Of a stretch of DNA of 64,000 bases, positions 42,271 to 52,200 are shown in pieces. The stretch is from positions 1-64,000 of the forward strand of contig NZ_FRXO01000006.1 of assembly GCF_900148505.1 (NCBI RefSeq). The letters run 5' to 3'. The notes beneath the pieces are model-generated. The model was not told the origin of the DNA. It did not search any database and saw only the letters and a program-made list of their open reading frames with translations. The DNA is from Pseudoxanthobacter soli DSM 19599 (GTDB lineage: Bacteria > Pseudomonadota > Alphaproteobacteria > Rhizobiales > Segnochrobactraceae). Position numbers and translations under genes: made by a program. Within the stretch, counting starts at the first letter, position 1, and every line of letters starts with the position of its first letter.

Positions 42271-43980
42271 TTGCGGAACGCAAGTCGTATCCTCGCATCG
42301 ATCGTCCGGAGGCTCGCGGATCCCGTGTTGCACTTGCGCCCCCATGCCTTGCAGCCCCAAGCCTTGCAATCTGAGGCCTTGCAGCCCCAAGCCTTGCGGC
42401 ACCAGGCCTTGCGCCCACAGGCTCTGCAGCCCCAGGCTTTGCCGTCCCAAGTCGCGGACGCGGGCGCCTCGCGCCCGCATTACTGGAAGTCGACCGCCGT
42501 TCCCGCCGCGAGCGCGCGCCGCATCGATCTCGAGGAGCGCGTTCCGAAGCTCCTTTTCGTCACGCCCGAGATGGCGGACTTCGTGAAGGTCGGGGGCCTC
42601 GGCGAGGTCTCGACGGCGCTTCCCCGCGCACTGCGCCAGACCAACGACATCCGCGTCCTCATCCCCGGCTATCGCCAGGTCGTCGCCGGACGCCGGATCA
42701 CCGAGGTCGCACGCCTCCCGCCGGCCTGGGATCTGCCCGGCTGCACGATCGGCCGGATGGACATGGCGGACGGCCTGGTGGTCTATGTCGTGCTGTGCTC
42801 GGAACTCTTCGAGCGGGACGGAACGCCCTACGGCGACGGCCGGGGCACCGACTGGGACGACAACCACATCCGCTTCGCACGGCTCAGTCTGGCGGCGGCC
42901 GAGATCGCCCGCGGTGTGGCCGATATCGGCTGGCGGCCGGACGTTCTGCACCTGAACGACTGGCCGGCGGGCCTCACCGCGGGCTACCTCGCATGGCACC
43001 GGACGCCGGTGCCGACCGTGTTCACCGTCCACAATCTGGCCTATCAGGGGCTGTTCGACGCCGCGCGCATGGCCTCCATCGGCGTGCCGGAACAGGCCTT
43101 CCGGATGGAGGGCATCGAGTTCTACGGCAAGATGTCGTTCCTCAAGGCCGGCATCTACTATGCCTCGCACGTCACCACCGTCAGCGCGACCTATGCCCGG
43201 GAGATCACCACGCCCGAGTTCGGCTGCGGCTTCGAGGGTCTGTTGCGCGTGCGGGAAAGCCAGAACCGCCTGAGCGGCATCCTCAACGGCGTCGACGAGA
43301 GCTGGGATGCCAGCCGGGATCCCTCGCTCGCCGGGCATTTCGACCGCCGCAACCTCCAGGGCAGGAGGCTCAATGCGGTGGAAACCCGCGAGGCCTTCCG
43401 CCTCGGCGTGTCCCAGGGGCCCCTGTTCGCGATCATCTCCCGGCTCGTGCAGCAGAAGGGCATCGATCTCGCGATCGAGGCCGCCGAGAAGATCGTCGAG
43501 CAGGGCGGCCAGATCGCCGTGACCGGGCAGGGAGAGCCGTTGCTGGAAGACGCGCTCAGGCGGCTCGCCGAGCGCCATCCCGGGCAGGTCGGCGTCAGGA
43601 TCGGCTTCGACGAGGCGGAGGCGCGGCGGCTGTTCGCCGGCAGCGACTTCCTGCTGATGCCGTCGCGCTTCGAACCCTGCGGTCTCAGCCAGATGTTCGC
43701 GCAGCGCTACGGCTCGCTTCCCATCGCCTATCGCACCGGCGGGCTCGTGGACACCATCGAGGACGGCGTGACCGGGTTCCTGTTTTCCGAGCTGTCCTGC
43801 AGCGGCCTGATGGAGGCGGTGTCGCGCGCCTTCGACAGCTTCTCGGTCAAGAAGACGCTGCTCGCGATGCGGCGCAACGCCATGAGCAGGCAGATCAACT
43901 GGCTTCAGTCGGCACGGCGCTACAACGACGTGTATGAGCGGATCCGGACCTGGGGCGTGTCGCTGCCGGCTGCTTTCTGA
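42271..43980 (+). CDS. glgA: Glycogen synthase with an unusual repeat-bearing N-terminus
   Basis: This GT5 glycosyltransferase transfers glucose from ADP-glucose. The core begins at about residue 90: LLFVTPEMADFVKVGGLGEV contains the KVGGLG donor motif, and PSRFEPCGLSQM carries the C-terminal Glu. The core of about 480 residues is normal. Upstream in frame is a tract of seven 5-residue units (ALQPQ-like, residues 26-60) with no ATG. TTG 42271 is the first possible start and GTG 42325 the next; a later non-ATG start cannot be excluded. No other glg genes are nearby. Confidence 0.88.
   Translation: MRNASRILASIVRRLADPVLHLRPHALQPQALQSEALQPQALRHQALRPQALQPQALPSQVADAGASRPHYWKSTAVPAASARRIDLEERVPKLLFVTPEMADFVKVGGLGEVSTALPRALRQTNDIRVLIPGYRQVVAGRRITEVARLPPAWDLPGCTIGRMDMADGLVVYVVLCSELFERDGTPYGDGRGTDWDDNHIRFARLSLAAAEIARGVADIGWRPDVLHLNDWPAGLTAGYLAWHRTPVPTVFTVHNLAYQGLFDAARMASIGVPEQAFRMEGIEFYGKMSFLKAGIYYASHVTTVSATYAREITTPEFGCGFEGLLRVRESQNRLSGILNGVDESWDASRDPSLAGHFDRRNLQGRRLNAVETREAFRLGVSQGPLFAIISRLVQQKGIDLAIEAAEKIVEQGGQIAVTGQGEPLLEDALRRLAERHPGQVGVRIGFDEAEARRLFAGSDFLLMPSRFEPCGLSQMFAQRYGSLPIAYRTGGLVDTIEDGVTGFLFSELSCSGLMEAVSRAFDSFSVKKTLLAMRRNAMSRQINWLQSARRYNDVYERIRTWGVSLPAAF
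42346..42450 (+). repeat. Seven-unit 15-bp tandem repeat at the 5' end of glgA
   Basis: Units of 15 bp, GCCTTGCAGCCCCAA and variants, repeat seven times and keep the reading frame, encoding ALQPQ, ALQSE, ALQPQ, ALRHQ, ALRPQ, ALQPQ, ALPSQ. The unit length is a multiple of three, so copy-number change would alter length but not frame. Confidence 0.85.
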
Positions 43981-44084
43981 CCGCCTCTTCGCGACGGGGA
44001 GCGGACGCACGGCGCGCGGCCTTGCGACCGCAGCCGTGTGCCGTCATGCTGGCGCCGGGTTCCCTGCCTTGAAGAAAGACGCGC

Positions 44085-45302
44085 ATGATACCGGCCGCCC
44101 TCGCCGTTCCGGGCTTTCTCACCTTCACCATCTCGATCGTGGTGTTCTTTCTGGGCTCCGGCCTCAACCGCGCCTTCGCGCCACTGCGGCGCTGGAACAT
44201 TCCCGAGGCGGTGACCGGCGGCCTGATCGCCGCGGTCGCGACGCTTGTGATCTATGAGGCGTTCGGCCGCGCAGTGTCGTTCGACCTCGGCGCCCGCGAC
44301 GTGCTGCTGCTCTATTTCTTCACCGGCATCGGCCTCAATGCGCGGCTCGGCGATCTCGTCGCGGGAGGGTGGCCGCTGGTGACGCTGCTGCTGCTGACGC
44401 TGGTCTATCTCGTGCTGCAGAACGTCATCGCGATCGGCTCCTCGGCGCTGCTCGGCCTGCCGGAGGGCGTGGCGCCGCTGCTCGGCTCGGTGTCGCTCGT
44501 CGGCGGCCACGGCACCACCATCGCCTGGGCGCCGCTGATCGCCGAGCGCTTCGGCCTGCCCAATGCGCTGGAGATCGGCATCGCCTCCGCCACCCTGGGC
44601 CTCGTGCTGGCGAGCCTTGCCGGCGGCCCCATCGCCGGCTTCCTGCTGAAGCGCTTCAGGCTGACCGGGCCTGCCACTGACCCGGAACCCGTCATCGGCC
44701 TCGACGCGCAGGACGGCACGTCGCGCAACGACAAGGTCACCCACGTCGACATTCTCAGCACGGTGCTCGTGCTCAATGTCGCGATCCTGATCGGCTACGC
44801 GCTCGACACGCTGGTGCTCGCGGAGACCAGCATCAAGCTGCCGCTGTTCGTGGTCTGCCTGCTGGTGGCGATCGTGCTCACCAACACCCTGCCGCGGATC
44901 TTTCCGCGCCTCGCCTGGCCGACGCGGACCCGCGCGCTGGCGCTGATCTCGGACCTGTCGCTGAACGTGTTCCTGGCGATGTCGCTGATGAGCATGCAGC
45001 TCTGGACGCTGGGCGGCCTCGGCCCCGCGCTCGTCGCGGTGCTGGCGATCCAGACGGTGGGGGCGGTCGCCTTCATCCTGCTGGTGGTGTTCCCGCTGAT
45101 GGGTCGCAATTATCAGGCCGCCGTGCTCTCGGCCGGCTTCACCGGCATCAGCCTCGGCGCGACGCCGACCGCCATCGCCAACATGACCGCCGTGACGAAG
45201 GCCAACGGGCCGGCGCCGACGGCGTTCATCATTCTGCCGCTGGTATCGGCCTTCTTCATCGACATCGCCAACGCCATCACCATCAGCTTCATGCTGAACT
45301 GA
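44085..45302 (+). CDS. gltS: Sodium/glutamate symporter GltS
   Basis: This 405-residue ESS-family membrane protein has repeated hydrophobic segments and the conserved motif VGGHGTTIAWAPLI; the second half has GFTGISLGATPTAIANMTAV. These paired sequences are the re-entrant loops that bind glutamate and sodium. Length matches E. coli GltS. It takes up glutamate with Na+. It starts 104 bp after glgA and could be co-transcribed, though the pairing is not an established operon. Confidence 0.93.
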   Translation: MIPAALAVPGFLTFTISIVVFFLGSGLNRAFAPLRRWNIPEAVTGGLIAAVATLVIYEAFGRAVSFDLGARDVLLLYFFTGIGLNARLGDLVAGGWPLVTLLLLTLVYLVLQNVIAIGSSALLGLPEGVAPLLGSVSLVGGHGTTIAWAPLIAERFGLPNALEIGIASATLGLVLASLAGGPIAGFLLKRFRLTGPATDPEPVIGLDAQDGTSRNDKVTHVDILSTVLVLNVAILIGYALDTLVLAETSIKLPLFVVCLLVAIVLTNTLPRIFPRLAWPTRTRALALISDLSLNVFLAMSLMSMQLWTLGGLGPALVAVLAIQTVGAVAFILLVVFPLMGRNYQAAVLSAGFTGISLGATPTAIANMTAVTKANGPAPTAFIILPLVSAFFIDIANAITISFMLN

Positions 45303-45401
45303 TTTTCCCGGCCGGGGGCGGTCGGCGGCGCACGAGCAAAGGCGCCCGGACCCTGCTTTGGCGGCGTTCGATGGCGGAAAAATCTCACGGGGAGAGACGC
45401 C

Positions 45402-46433
45402 TTGACCGACGAACCGACTGCCGACGTGCCCTTCGTCGACCAGCTGCCCGGCGGACCGGGCCTCTCGACCATCGACGGCGCCGACCCGGCGGCGCCCTAT
45501 TTCCGCCTGCTGTCGCACCTGCGCTCGCCGCTGACCTTGCGCCAGCTGATGATCGGCTCGGTCCGCAGCGGCTATATCGGTCAGGGCGAGCCGCTCGATC
45601 CGGACCTGCCGCCGCCCGGCGCGGCGGAGCTTTACCCGCATGTCGCCGTCGAGCCGCTGGTGGTGCCGTCGCCGGCCGGCCCCATCCGCTGCCAGCTGTT
45701 CGCCGCGCCCGGCCCACGCCGCGACCGGCCGGTGCTGGTCTATCTGCACGGCGGCGGCTTCACGGTCGGTGCCTCGGAGGACACGGCCTACATCACCAGC
45801 CGCATCGCCGACGAGACCGGCCTTATCGTCGTCAGCGTCAATTACCGGCTGGCACCGGAATGGCCGTTCCCGAGCGGGCTGGAGGATGTCTTCGCCGTAT
45901 TCTCGTGGCTTCGGGCCAACGCAAACGAGATCGGCGGCGATGCATCCCGCATCCTGGCAGGGGGCGATTCCGCAGGCGCCAATCTCGCCGCGGCCCTGCC
46001 GCACAAGGCCCGGGACGAAGGCGCGGCACCGCCGGAAGGCGTGATCCTGCTGTGCCCGATCACGGATTTCAACGTCGAGCGCTACGCCTCGTTCGAACGG
46101 CTGGCGCCGCTCGGCATCGTCTACGACACCGCGTTCGTCGGGTACATCCGCGGCGCCTATGTGGTGCGCCACGCCCTGTGGTCGCATCCGCACGTGAGTC
46201 CCGCGCTCGGCGACCTCGGCGCCTATCCGCGCACGCTGATCGTCGCCGGCGAGGTCGATCCCGTCATCGACGACAACAGGGCCTTCGCCGACAAACTGGC
46301 CGCGGCGGGGCGCGAGGTGCACCTGACGGTCGGCCCGCGCATGCCGCACGGCTTCTATTTCTTCCCCCGGCTCCTGCCCGAAGGCGAGGAGGCCTTCGCG
46401 GCGATCCGGCGCTTCGTCGGCCGGCCGGGCTGA
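45402..46433 (+). CDS. Alpha/beta hydrolase of the hormone-sensitive lipase type
   Basis: This 343-residue hydrolase has the oxyanion motif YLHGGGFTVGAS, the nucleophile Ser in AGGDSAGANLA, the Asp in VAGEVDPVID and the His in MPHGFYFFP. HSL-type enzymes cleave small acyl or aryl esters. A TTG start is favoured because GGGGAGAG precedes it and no in-frame ATG occurs for 48 residues. It is transcribed alone and converges on the kinase operon across a G-rich gap. Confidence 0.9.
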   Translation: MTDEPTADVPFVDQLPGGPGLSTIDGADPAAPYFRLLSHLRSPLTLRQLMIGSVRSGYIGQGEPLDPDLPPPGAAELYPHVAVEPLVVPSPAGPIRCQLFAAPGPRRDRPVLVYLHGGGFTVGASEDTAYITSRIADETGLIVVSVNYRLAPEWPFPSGLEDVFAVFSWLRANANEIGGDASRILAGGDSAGANLAAALPHKARDEGAAPPEGVILLCPITDFNVERYASFERLAPLGIVYDTAFVGYIRGAYVVRHALWSHPHVSPALGDLGAYPRTLIVAGEVDPVIDDNRAFADKLAAAGREVHLTVGPRMPHGFYFFPRLLPEGEEAFAAIRRFVGRPG

Positions 46434-46448
46434 TCCCGCGCGGCGGAC

Positions 46449-46486
46449 GGGGAGGGGCAAGGGGAGGGGCAAGGGAAGGGGAGGGG
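46449..46486 (+). other. Potential G-quadruplex tract between convergent genes
   Basis: Runs of three or four G (GGGG A GGGG CAA GGGG A GGGG, and further runs) fall in seven blocks with 1-3 nt spacers, fitting an intramolecular G-quadruplex on the plus strand. It lies in the 64-bp gap between the hydrolase and kinase stop codons, so may affect transcription ends. Not verified. Confidence 0.5.
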
Positions 46487-46497
46487 CGAGAAGTTCC

Positions 46498-48372
46498 TCA
46501 GCCCTGCTCGCCCGCGCGCAGCCGCACCACGTTGCCCGGCGCCGCGGTCAGCCGCGCGGCTTCCTCCATGATCTGCCGCGGCGTAAACGGCTTGCCGACC
46601 ACCGGGGCGCTGGCGAACGCCTGGGGCAGGTTCTGCCGGCCGTAGCCGCTGACGAAGGCGAAGCGGATGCCGCGCCGCGTCAGCGCCGCGGCCACCTCGT
46701 CGACCGCCGCGCCGTGCAGGTTGCCGTCGAGGAAGGCGGCATCGAAGGTCGCGCTCTCGATCAGCTCCAGCGCCTCGGCGACCGTGCCGGCCGGGCCGCA
46801 GACGGAAGCGCCGGCATCCTCCAGGACGCAGACGAGGTCGAGCGCGACCAGGGGCTCGTCCTCCACCACGAGAAAGGAGCGGCCCTCGATGCCCGTCGCC
46901 GCCGTCTGGGCGGGCGCTCCGTGGCGGGTGCTGTCGGAGGCATTGTCAGGGTCACGCATGTTGATGGCCTCCGGGGAATCGAGCGGCATGGTGAGATCCC
47001 AGACCACGCCGTCGCCGCGATAGCTCGCCGTGGCCGCGCCGCCGTCCGACTTCAGGCTGTTCTCGATCAGGGTGGAGCCGAAGCCCCGCTTGGTCGGCGC
47101 CTGCACACGCGGCCCCCCGGTCTCCTGCCAGCGCAGCGCGAGCCTGTCGCCCTCCACCGTCCAGAGGAGCGCGACATTGCCGGCGGCGGTGGAGAACGCG
47201 CCGTACTTGACGGCGTTGGTGAACAGCTCGTGCAGGATGAGCGCCAGCCGCAGCGCCGTCTGCGGCGAGAGCTTGACCTCCGGCCCGGAGACCGAGAGCC
47301 GGTCGGCATCGATGACGCCGAGGTCGAGCTGGTCGTGCACGAGTTCGGCCAGGCTGGCGCCCTGCCACGTGGTGCTGCTCAACATGGAGTGCACGCGCGA
47401 CAGCGCCTGGATGCGGCCGGTGAAGGTGGCCGAGAACTGCTCCGGGCTGCGGGTGTAGCGCAGCGTCTGCGTCGCGATGGCCTGAACGTTGGCGAGCGTG
47501 TTCTTCACGCGGTGGTTCAGTTCGCCGATCAGCAGCTTCTGCGTCGCCTCCGCCTTGTGGCGGGCGGTGACGTCGAGGATCTGCACGCTGAGCGAGATCG
47601 CCGAACCGTCCGGACGGCGCAGCACGGAGCTGTACCACTCGCAGTCCAGCATCGCGCCGTCGCGGGTGCGGCAGCGGACCTCGTCGTGGCCACGGCTGTG
47701 CGAGGCATCGGCCAAGGTGGCGCGGAACATCTCCGTCAGCCGGCCGACGCAGGCTTCGGGCACCCAGCCCAGTTCGTCGAGCCGGTGCCCGATCATGTTC
47801 GCCGATGTCCAACCGAACATCCGCTCCGCGCCCTTGGACCACGCCGTCAGGCGCAGCCCGTCGTCGAATTCCACGATGGCGAGGGGGGAATTGTCGGTGT
47901 GGGCCTGAAGGCGGTCGAGCGCCGTGCGCAACTCAGCCGCGCCTCGGGCGATCTCCTCCTTCTGCCGCGCCAGCAGGCGATGCTGGCGGGCGATGTCGAA
48001 GAAAACCTGCGCCTTCGTCTTGAGGATCAGCGGATCGATCGGCTTGTAGATGAAATCGACCGCGCCCGCCTCGTAGCCGCGGAAACGCCGGCCCTCGTCG
48101 GTCGCCGCGGCGGTGACGAAGATGATCGGCACGCCCCGCGTGCGCTCCGTGCCGCGCATCAGCTCGGCGAGTTCGAAGCCGTCCATCCCCGGCATCTGCA
48201 CGTCGAGCAGCGCCAGCGCGAACTCGTGCTCGAGCAGCAGCTCAAGGGCTTCCATGCCCGAACGCGCCTTGATGAGGATGAGGCCGTCGCGCCGCAGCAG
48301 GGCTTCGAGGGCGCGGAGATTTTCCTCGATGTCGTCGACCAGCAGGAACTTGATGGGGTCAGGCGGCGACAT
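46498..48372 (-). CDS. HWE-family histidine kinase with receiver domains at both ends
   Basis: The protein is 624 residues. An N-terminal receiver domain shows Asp in LALLDVQMPGMDG (about residues 10-120). A PAS-like domain follows at 145-265 (DNSPLAIVEFDDGLRLTAWS). The kinase core has the phospho-accepting His in GELNHRVKNTLANVQAIA, the N box ILHELFTNAVKYGAFS and the diagnostic WxE in RWQETGG. A C-terminal receiver has Asp in FLDGNLHG. HWE/HisKA_2 kinases control the general stress response in many alphaproteobacteria. It overlaps the cheR gene by 14 bp. Confidence 0.93.
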   Translation of the reverse strand: MSPPDPIKFLLVDDIEENLRALEALLRRDGLILIKARSGMEALELLLEHEFALALLDVQMPGMDGFELAELMRGTERTRGVPIIFVTAAATDEGRRFRGYEAGAVDFIYKPIDPLILKTKAQVFFDIARQHRLLARQKEEIARGAAELRTALDRLQAHTDNSPLAIVEFDDGLRLTAWSKGAERMFGWTSANMIGHRLDELGWVPEACVGRLTEMFRATLADASHSRGHDEVRCRTRDGAMLDCEWYSSVLRRPDGSAISLSVQILDVTARHKAEATQKLLIGELNHRVKNTLANVQAIATQTLRYTRSPEQFSATFTGRIQALSRVHSMLSSTTWQGASLAELVHDQLDLGVIDADRLSVSGPEVKLSPQTALRLALILHELFTNAVKYGAFSTAAGNVALLWTVEGDRLALRWQETGGPRVQAPTKRGFGSTLIENSLKSDGGAATASYRGDGVVWDLTMPLDSPEAINMRDPDNASDSTRHGAPAQTAATGIEGRSFLVVEDEPLVALDLVCVLEDAGASVCGPAGTVAEALELIESATFDAAFLDGNLHGAAVDEVAAALTRRGIRFAFVSGYGRQNLPQAFASAPVVGKPFTPRQIMEEAARLTAAPGNVVRLRAGEQG

Positions 48373-49255
48373 GGCGGGCCTCCCGGTTCGGCACCATCGC
48401 TGAGCGGCGATAGATGCGATCCTCGCTGGCGAAGGGGGTGAAGGCATCGGCATGACCGGAGAAGCGCAGGCTCTCGTTCATGCCGAGCCCGAGGAAACCG
48501 CCGTGGGCGAGCGATTCCCTGAACAGCGCGACGGCGCGATCCTGAAGCGGCTGGTCGAAATAGATCAGCACGTTGCGGCAGGAGACGAGGTGCACCTCGG
48601 AGAACACCGCGTCGCAGGCAAGGCTGTGCTCGGCGAACACGGTGCGCGCCCTGAGCGACTTGTCGAACACGGCGGCGCCGTAGGCGGCGGTGTAATAGTC
48701 GGAGAGGGAGGAGCGCCCGCCGGACTTCTGGTGGTTGGACGTGAACAGGGGAATGCGGTCGAGGTCGAAGATGCCGGCTTCGGCGCGGGCGAGCGCCGAC
48801 GGGTTGATCTCGGTCGCGTAGAACAGGGTGCGGGACTCCAGGCCCTCCTCGCGGAACAGGATCGCCAGCGAATAGAGTTCCTCTCCGGCGCTGCACCCGG
48901 CGACCCAGACCTTCAGGGACGGAAAGGTGCGCAGATGCGGGATGACCTTCTCCCGCAGGGTACGGAAATAGCGGGGATCGCGGAACATCTCGCTCACCTG
49001 CACGGTCATGCAATCGGTCATGACCGGCAGCAGCTCGGGCTCGCGCAAGAGCCGCGACTGCACGTCCGACAGGGTCGCGCAATCGAGCCTGCGCCGCAGC
49101 AGGTCGGCACGGCGGCGCAAGGACGGGCGGGAATAGGAGCGGAAATCATAATGATAACGCCGGTGGATCGCCTCCAGCAGCAGGTCGAGTTCGATGGCTT
49201 CGACCGGGTCGGGGGCGTTCGGCCTGGGGGAGGACATCGGCAGGGGGACGGTCAT
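48359..49255 (-). CDS. CheR-type protein-glutamate methyltransferase
   Basis: This 298-residue SAM-dependent methyltransferase has the CheR N-terminal helices (LLLEAIHRRYHYDFRSYSRP), the SAM-binding VWVAGCSAGEELYSLAI and the catalytic-core blocks FYATEINPSALARAE and SCRNVLIYFD. It normally methylates chemoreceptors, but here it is between two sensor kinases, so it may tune kinase signalling. The start overlaps the hybrid kinase stop (ATGA) and its end overlaps the next kinase, so all three are translated together. No cheB or receptor is adjacent. Confidence 0.92.
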   Translation of the reverse strand: MTVPLPMSSPRPNAPDPVEAIELDLLLEAIHRRYHYDFRSYSRPSLRRRADLLRRRLDCATLSDVQSRLLREPELLPVMTDCMTVQVSEMFRDPRYFRTLREKVIPHLRTFPSLKVWVAGCSAGEELYSLAILFREEGLESRTLFYATEINPSALARAEAGIFDLDRIPLFTSNHQKSGGRSSLSDYYTAAYGAAVFDKSLRARTVFAEHSLACDAVFSEVHLVSCRNVLIYFDQPLQDRAVALFRESLAHGGFLGLGMNESLRFSGHADAFTPFASEDRIYRRSAMVPNREARHVAA

Positions 49256-52200
49256 CGCGGCATCCACACGCGGGTGAGCGACAGCAGCTTGTCGACGTCG
49301 AGCGGCTTGGCGAGATAGTCGTTCGCGCCCGCCGCGAGGCACCGCTCGTGATCGTCGGCCATGGCCTTGGCGGTGAGCATGATCACGGGAAGCGACTTCC
49401 ACGCCGGGCGCGCGCGGATCTCCCGCACGGCGGTCAGCCCGTCCATCTCCGGCATCATCACGTCCATCAGCACGAGGTCGATGGCCGGCGCGACGCCGCT
49501 GCCGGCGCGGTCCAGCGCCTCCAGCGCCTCGCGGCCGTTGCGCGCGATCTGCACCCTGGCGCCGTGGGGCTCGAAGATGCTGGTGATCGCGAAGACGTTG
49601 CGCACGTCGTCCTCCACCACGAGGATGCGGCGGCCGTCGAGCAGGGCGTCGCGGTTGAGGGAGGTCGCCAGCATCCGCCGCTGGCGCTCCGGCAGGTCGG
49701 CGACGACCTGGTGCAGGAACAGCGTGACCTCGTCGATCAGCCGCTCGGGCGACTTTGCGCCCTTGATGATGATCGATTTCGAATAGCGGCGCAGCCGCAG
49801 CTCCTCGTCCGGCGAAAGCTCGCGGGCGGTGTAGACGATCACCGGCGGGAAGGCGGCTTCCTCGTCCTCGTTCAGCCGGTCCAGCAGGTCGAAGCCCGAT
49901 GCATCGGGCAGCGTCATGTCGAGCACCATGCAGTCGAAGGTCTCGCGCCGCAGCCGGTCCAGCGCCTCGGCGGCGGTCGCCGAGCCGATGGTCTCGACGT
50001 CCTTGGCGGCCAGGAGTTCGCCGAGGCCCTGCCGCTGCGCCGGGTCGTCCTCCACGATCAGCACGCGCCGCAACGGCTGCGTCAGCCGGCTTTCGAGCCG
50101 CTCAAGCGCCTGCGCCAGTTCCTCCCGCTTGACCGGCTTCAGCATGTAGCCGACCGCGCCGAGCGACATGGCGGTATCGGTATAATCGTCGACGGAGACG
50201 ACGTGGACCGGGATGTGGCGCGTGCGCAGGTCGCGCTTCATCCGCTCCAGCACGGTCATACCGCTGTGGTCGGGCAGCGCCATGTCCAGGATGACGGCAT
50301 CCGGCAGATATTGCCGCGCGGCCAGCACGCCGTCATCGGCCGTCGAGGTGACGATGCACTGGAAACCGAGTTCGTGGGCGAGGTCGAGCAGGATGCGCGC
50401 GAAGGCGAGATCGTCTTCCACCACGAGAATGACGCGGCGGCCGGCGGTGAGCTGCAGGCGGTCGTCCTCGACGCCGGGCCGCGGCGGCTGGGCCGCCAGA
50501 TCGCCGGCCGGGACGCCCCGGTCGCCGCCCTCGCGCGTCCGGGCGGGGCGGGGTTGCACCACGACGGTGCTCTGCCCGCCGCCGCCGGACTGGCCGGCGA
50601 ACCGGCGCGGCAGCACGATCGTGAAGGTGCTGCCTTCGCCCGGCGCGCTGCGCAGACGGATCTCGCCTCCGAGCAGGTTGGCGAGTTCGCGGGAAATCGA
50701 CAGGCCGAGGCCGGTGCCGCCATAACGACGGTCGATGGTGCCGTCGGCCTGATGGAAGGCGTCGAAGATCGCCGCCTGTTCCTCCTCGGCGATGCCGATG
50801 CCGGAATCCTCGACGGCGAAGGCGATGCGGCCGTCGTTCTCCTGGCCGATGCGCAGCACCACCTCGCCGCGCTCGGTGAACTTCACCGCGTTAGACAGGA
50901 AGTTCTTCAGCACCTGTTCGAGCCGCTGCCCGTCGCTTTCGAGCGTCGGCGGCAGGTCCGGCGCGAGTTCAAGCCTGACGGCGACCCCCTTCTCGTCGCC
51001 GAGCGGCTGGAACGCCCTGACGAGCTTCTCGGCGAGCGGCCCCAGCGCGACGTCGCCCGGCTGGAGATCGAGCTTGCCCGCCTCGATCTTCGACAGGTCG
51101 AGGATATCGTTGATCAGCGTCAGCAGGTCGTTGCCTGAAGACTCGATCAACTGGGCGTAACCGACCTGTTCGTCGTTGAGGTTGCCACCGCGGTTCTCCG
51201 CCAGAAGCCGCGCCATGATCAGGAGGGCGTTGAGCGGGGTCCTGAGTTCGTGGGACATGTTGGCGAGGAATTCGGACTTGTACCGGCTTGCCGACGCGAG
51301 GTCCCGGGCGTGCTCGCGAAGGGCGGTCTGGGCGCGGGTCAGGTCGTCGCGCTGGGCTTCGAGCAACTGGGTCTGCTCTTCCAGATGCGCGTTCACTTCC
51401 TCGAGTTCGGCCTGCTGCCGCTCCAGCCGCTGCTGCGAATCCTGAAGCGCGCGGCTCTGCTCCTGCAGTTCCTCGTTGGTGGCGGCGAGTTCCTCGCCGT
51501 GCCGGCGCAGCTCTTCCGACTGCCGCCGGGTCTCCTCCAGCAGGTCTTCGAGGCGGGTTCGGTATTGCGCCGAGCGCAGCGCGATGCCCATCTTGCCGGC
51601 GACCCGCTCCAGCAACTCGGCCGCGTCCTTCGACACGGGTCTCGGGAAGCCGAGTTCGATCACGGCGTTCGCCTCGTTGTCCTTGCGCGTCGGCGCGATC
51701 AGCAGCGAGGCGGGTTTGGCGAAGCCGAACGAGGAGCCGAAATAGAGATAGTTGTCCGGCACATTCCTGAGCGTGAGGATGCGGTTGTCGATCGCGGCCT
51801 GGCCGATCAGGCCGTCGCCACGGCGGATCTGCACCGGGACGGGGGCCGCCGAGGGGATGCCGTAGCCGGCGATCCGCACGAAGCTGTCGTCCTCGCGGGC
51901 GAAGAACGCCACGGCCTGGGCACCCAGCCGCTCCGCGAGAAAGGCGCAGATGCGCTCCGCCAGGACTTCCGGCGGCACGTCGCCCATCATGCGGCGGGCA
52001 AGATCCGACTGGGCAGTCTGGAGCCACTCCTCCCGGCGCACCGCGACCTTGTTGCGCACGAAGTGATAGCCGATGAGCGCCAGAATCCAGACCGTCGAGA
52101 CGCCCATCGCCCGGTTGATCTGCGCCATGCCGACATTGCTGATCGAGGGCAGGTCGGCGAGGAAGCCGATGGCGATCGCGATGGTCGACACCAGGGCCGC

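Noticed and set aside
43920-46472. An 850-codon open frame on the minus strand opposite gltS and the alpha/beta hydrolase
   Set aside because: It is a shadow of GC-rich plus-strand genes: composition is Asp/Arg/His/Gly rich, no domain is recognisable, and both plus-strand genes have intact family motifs.
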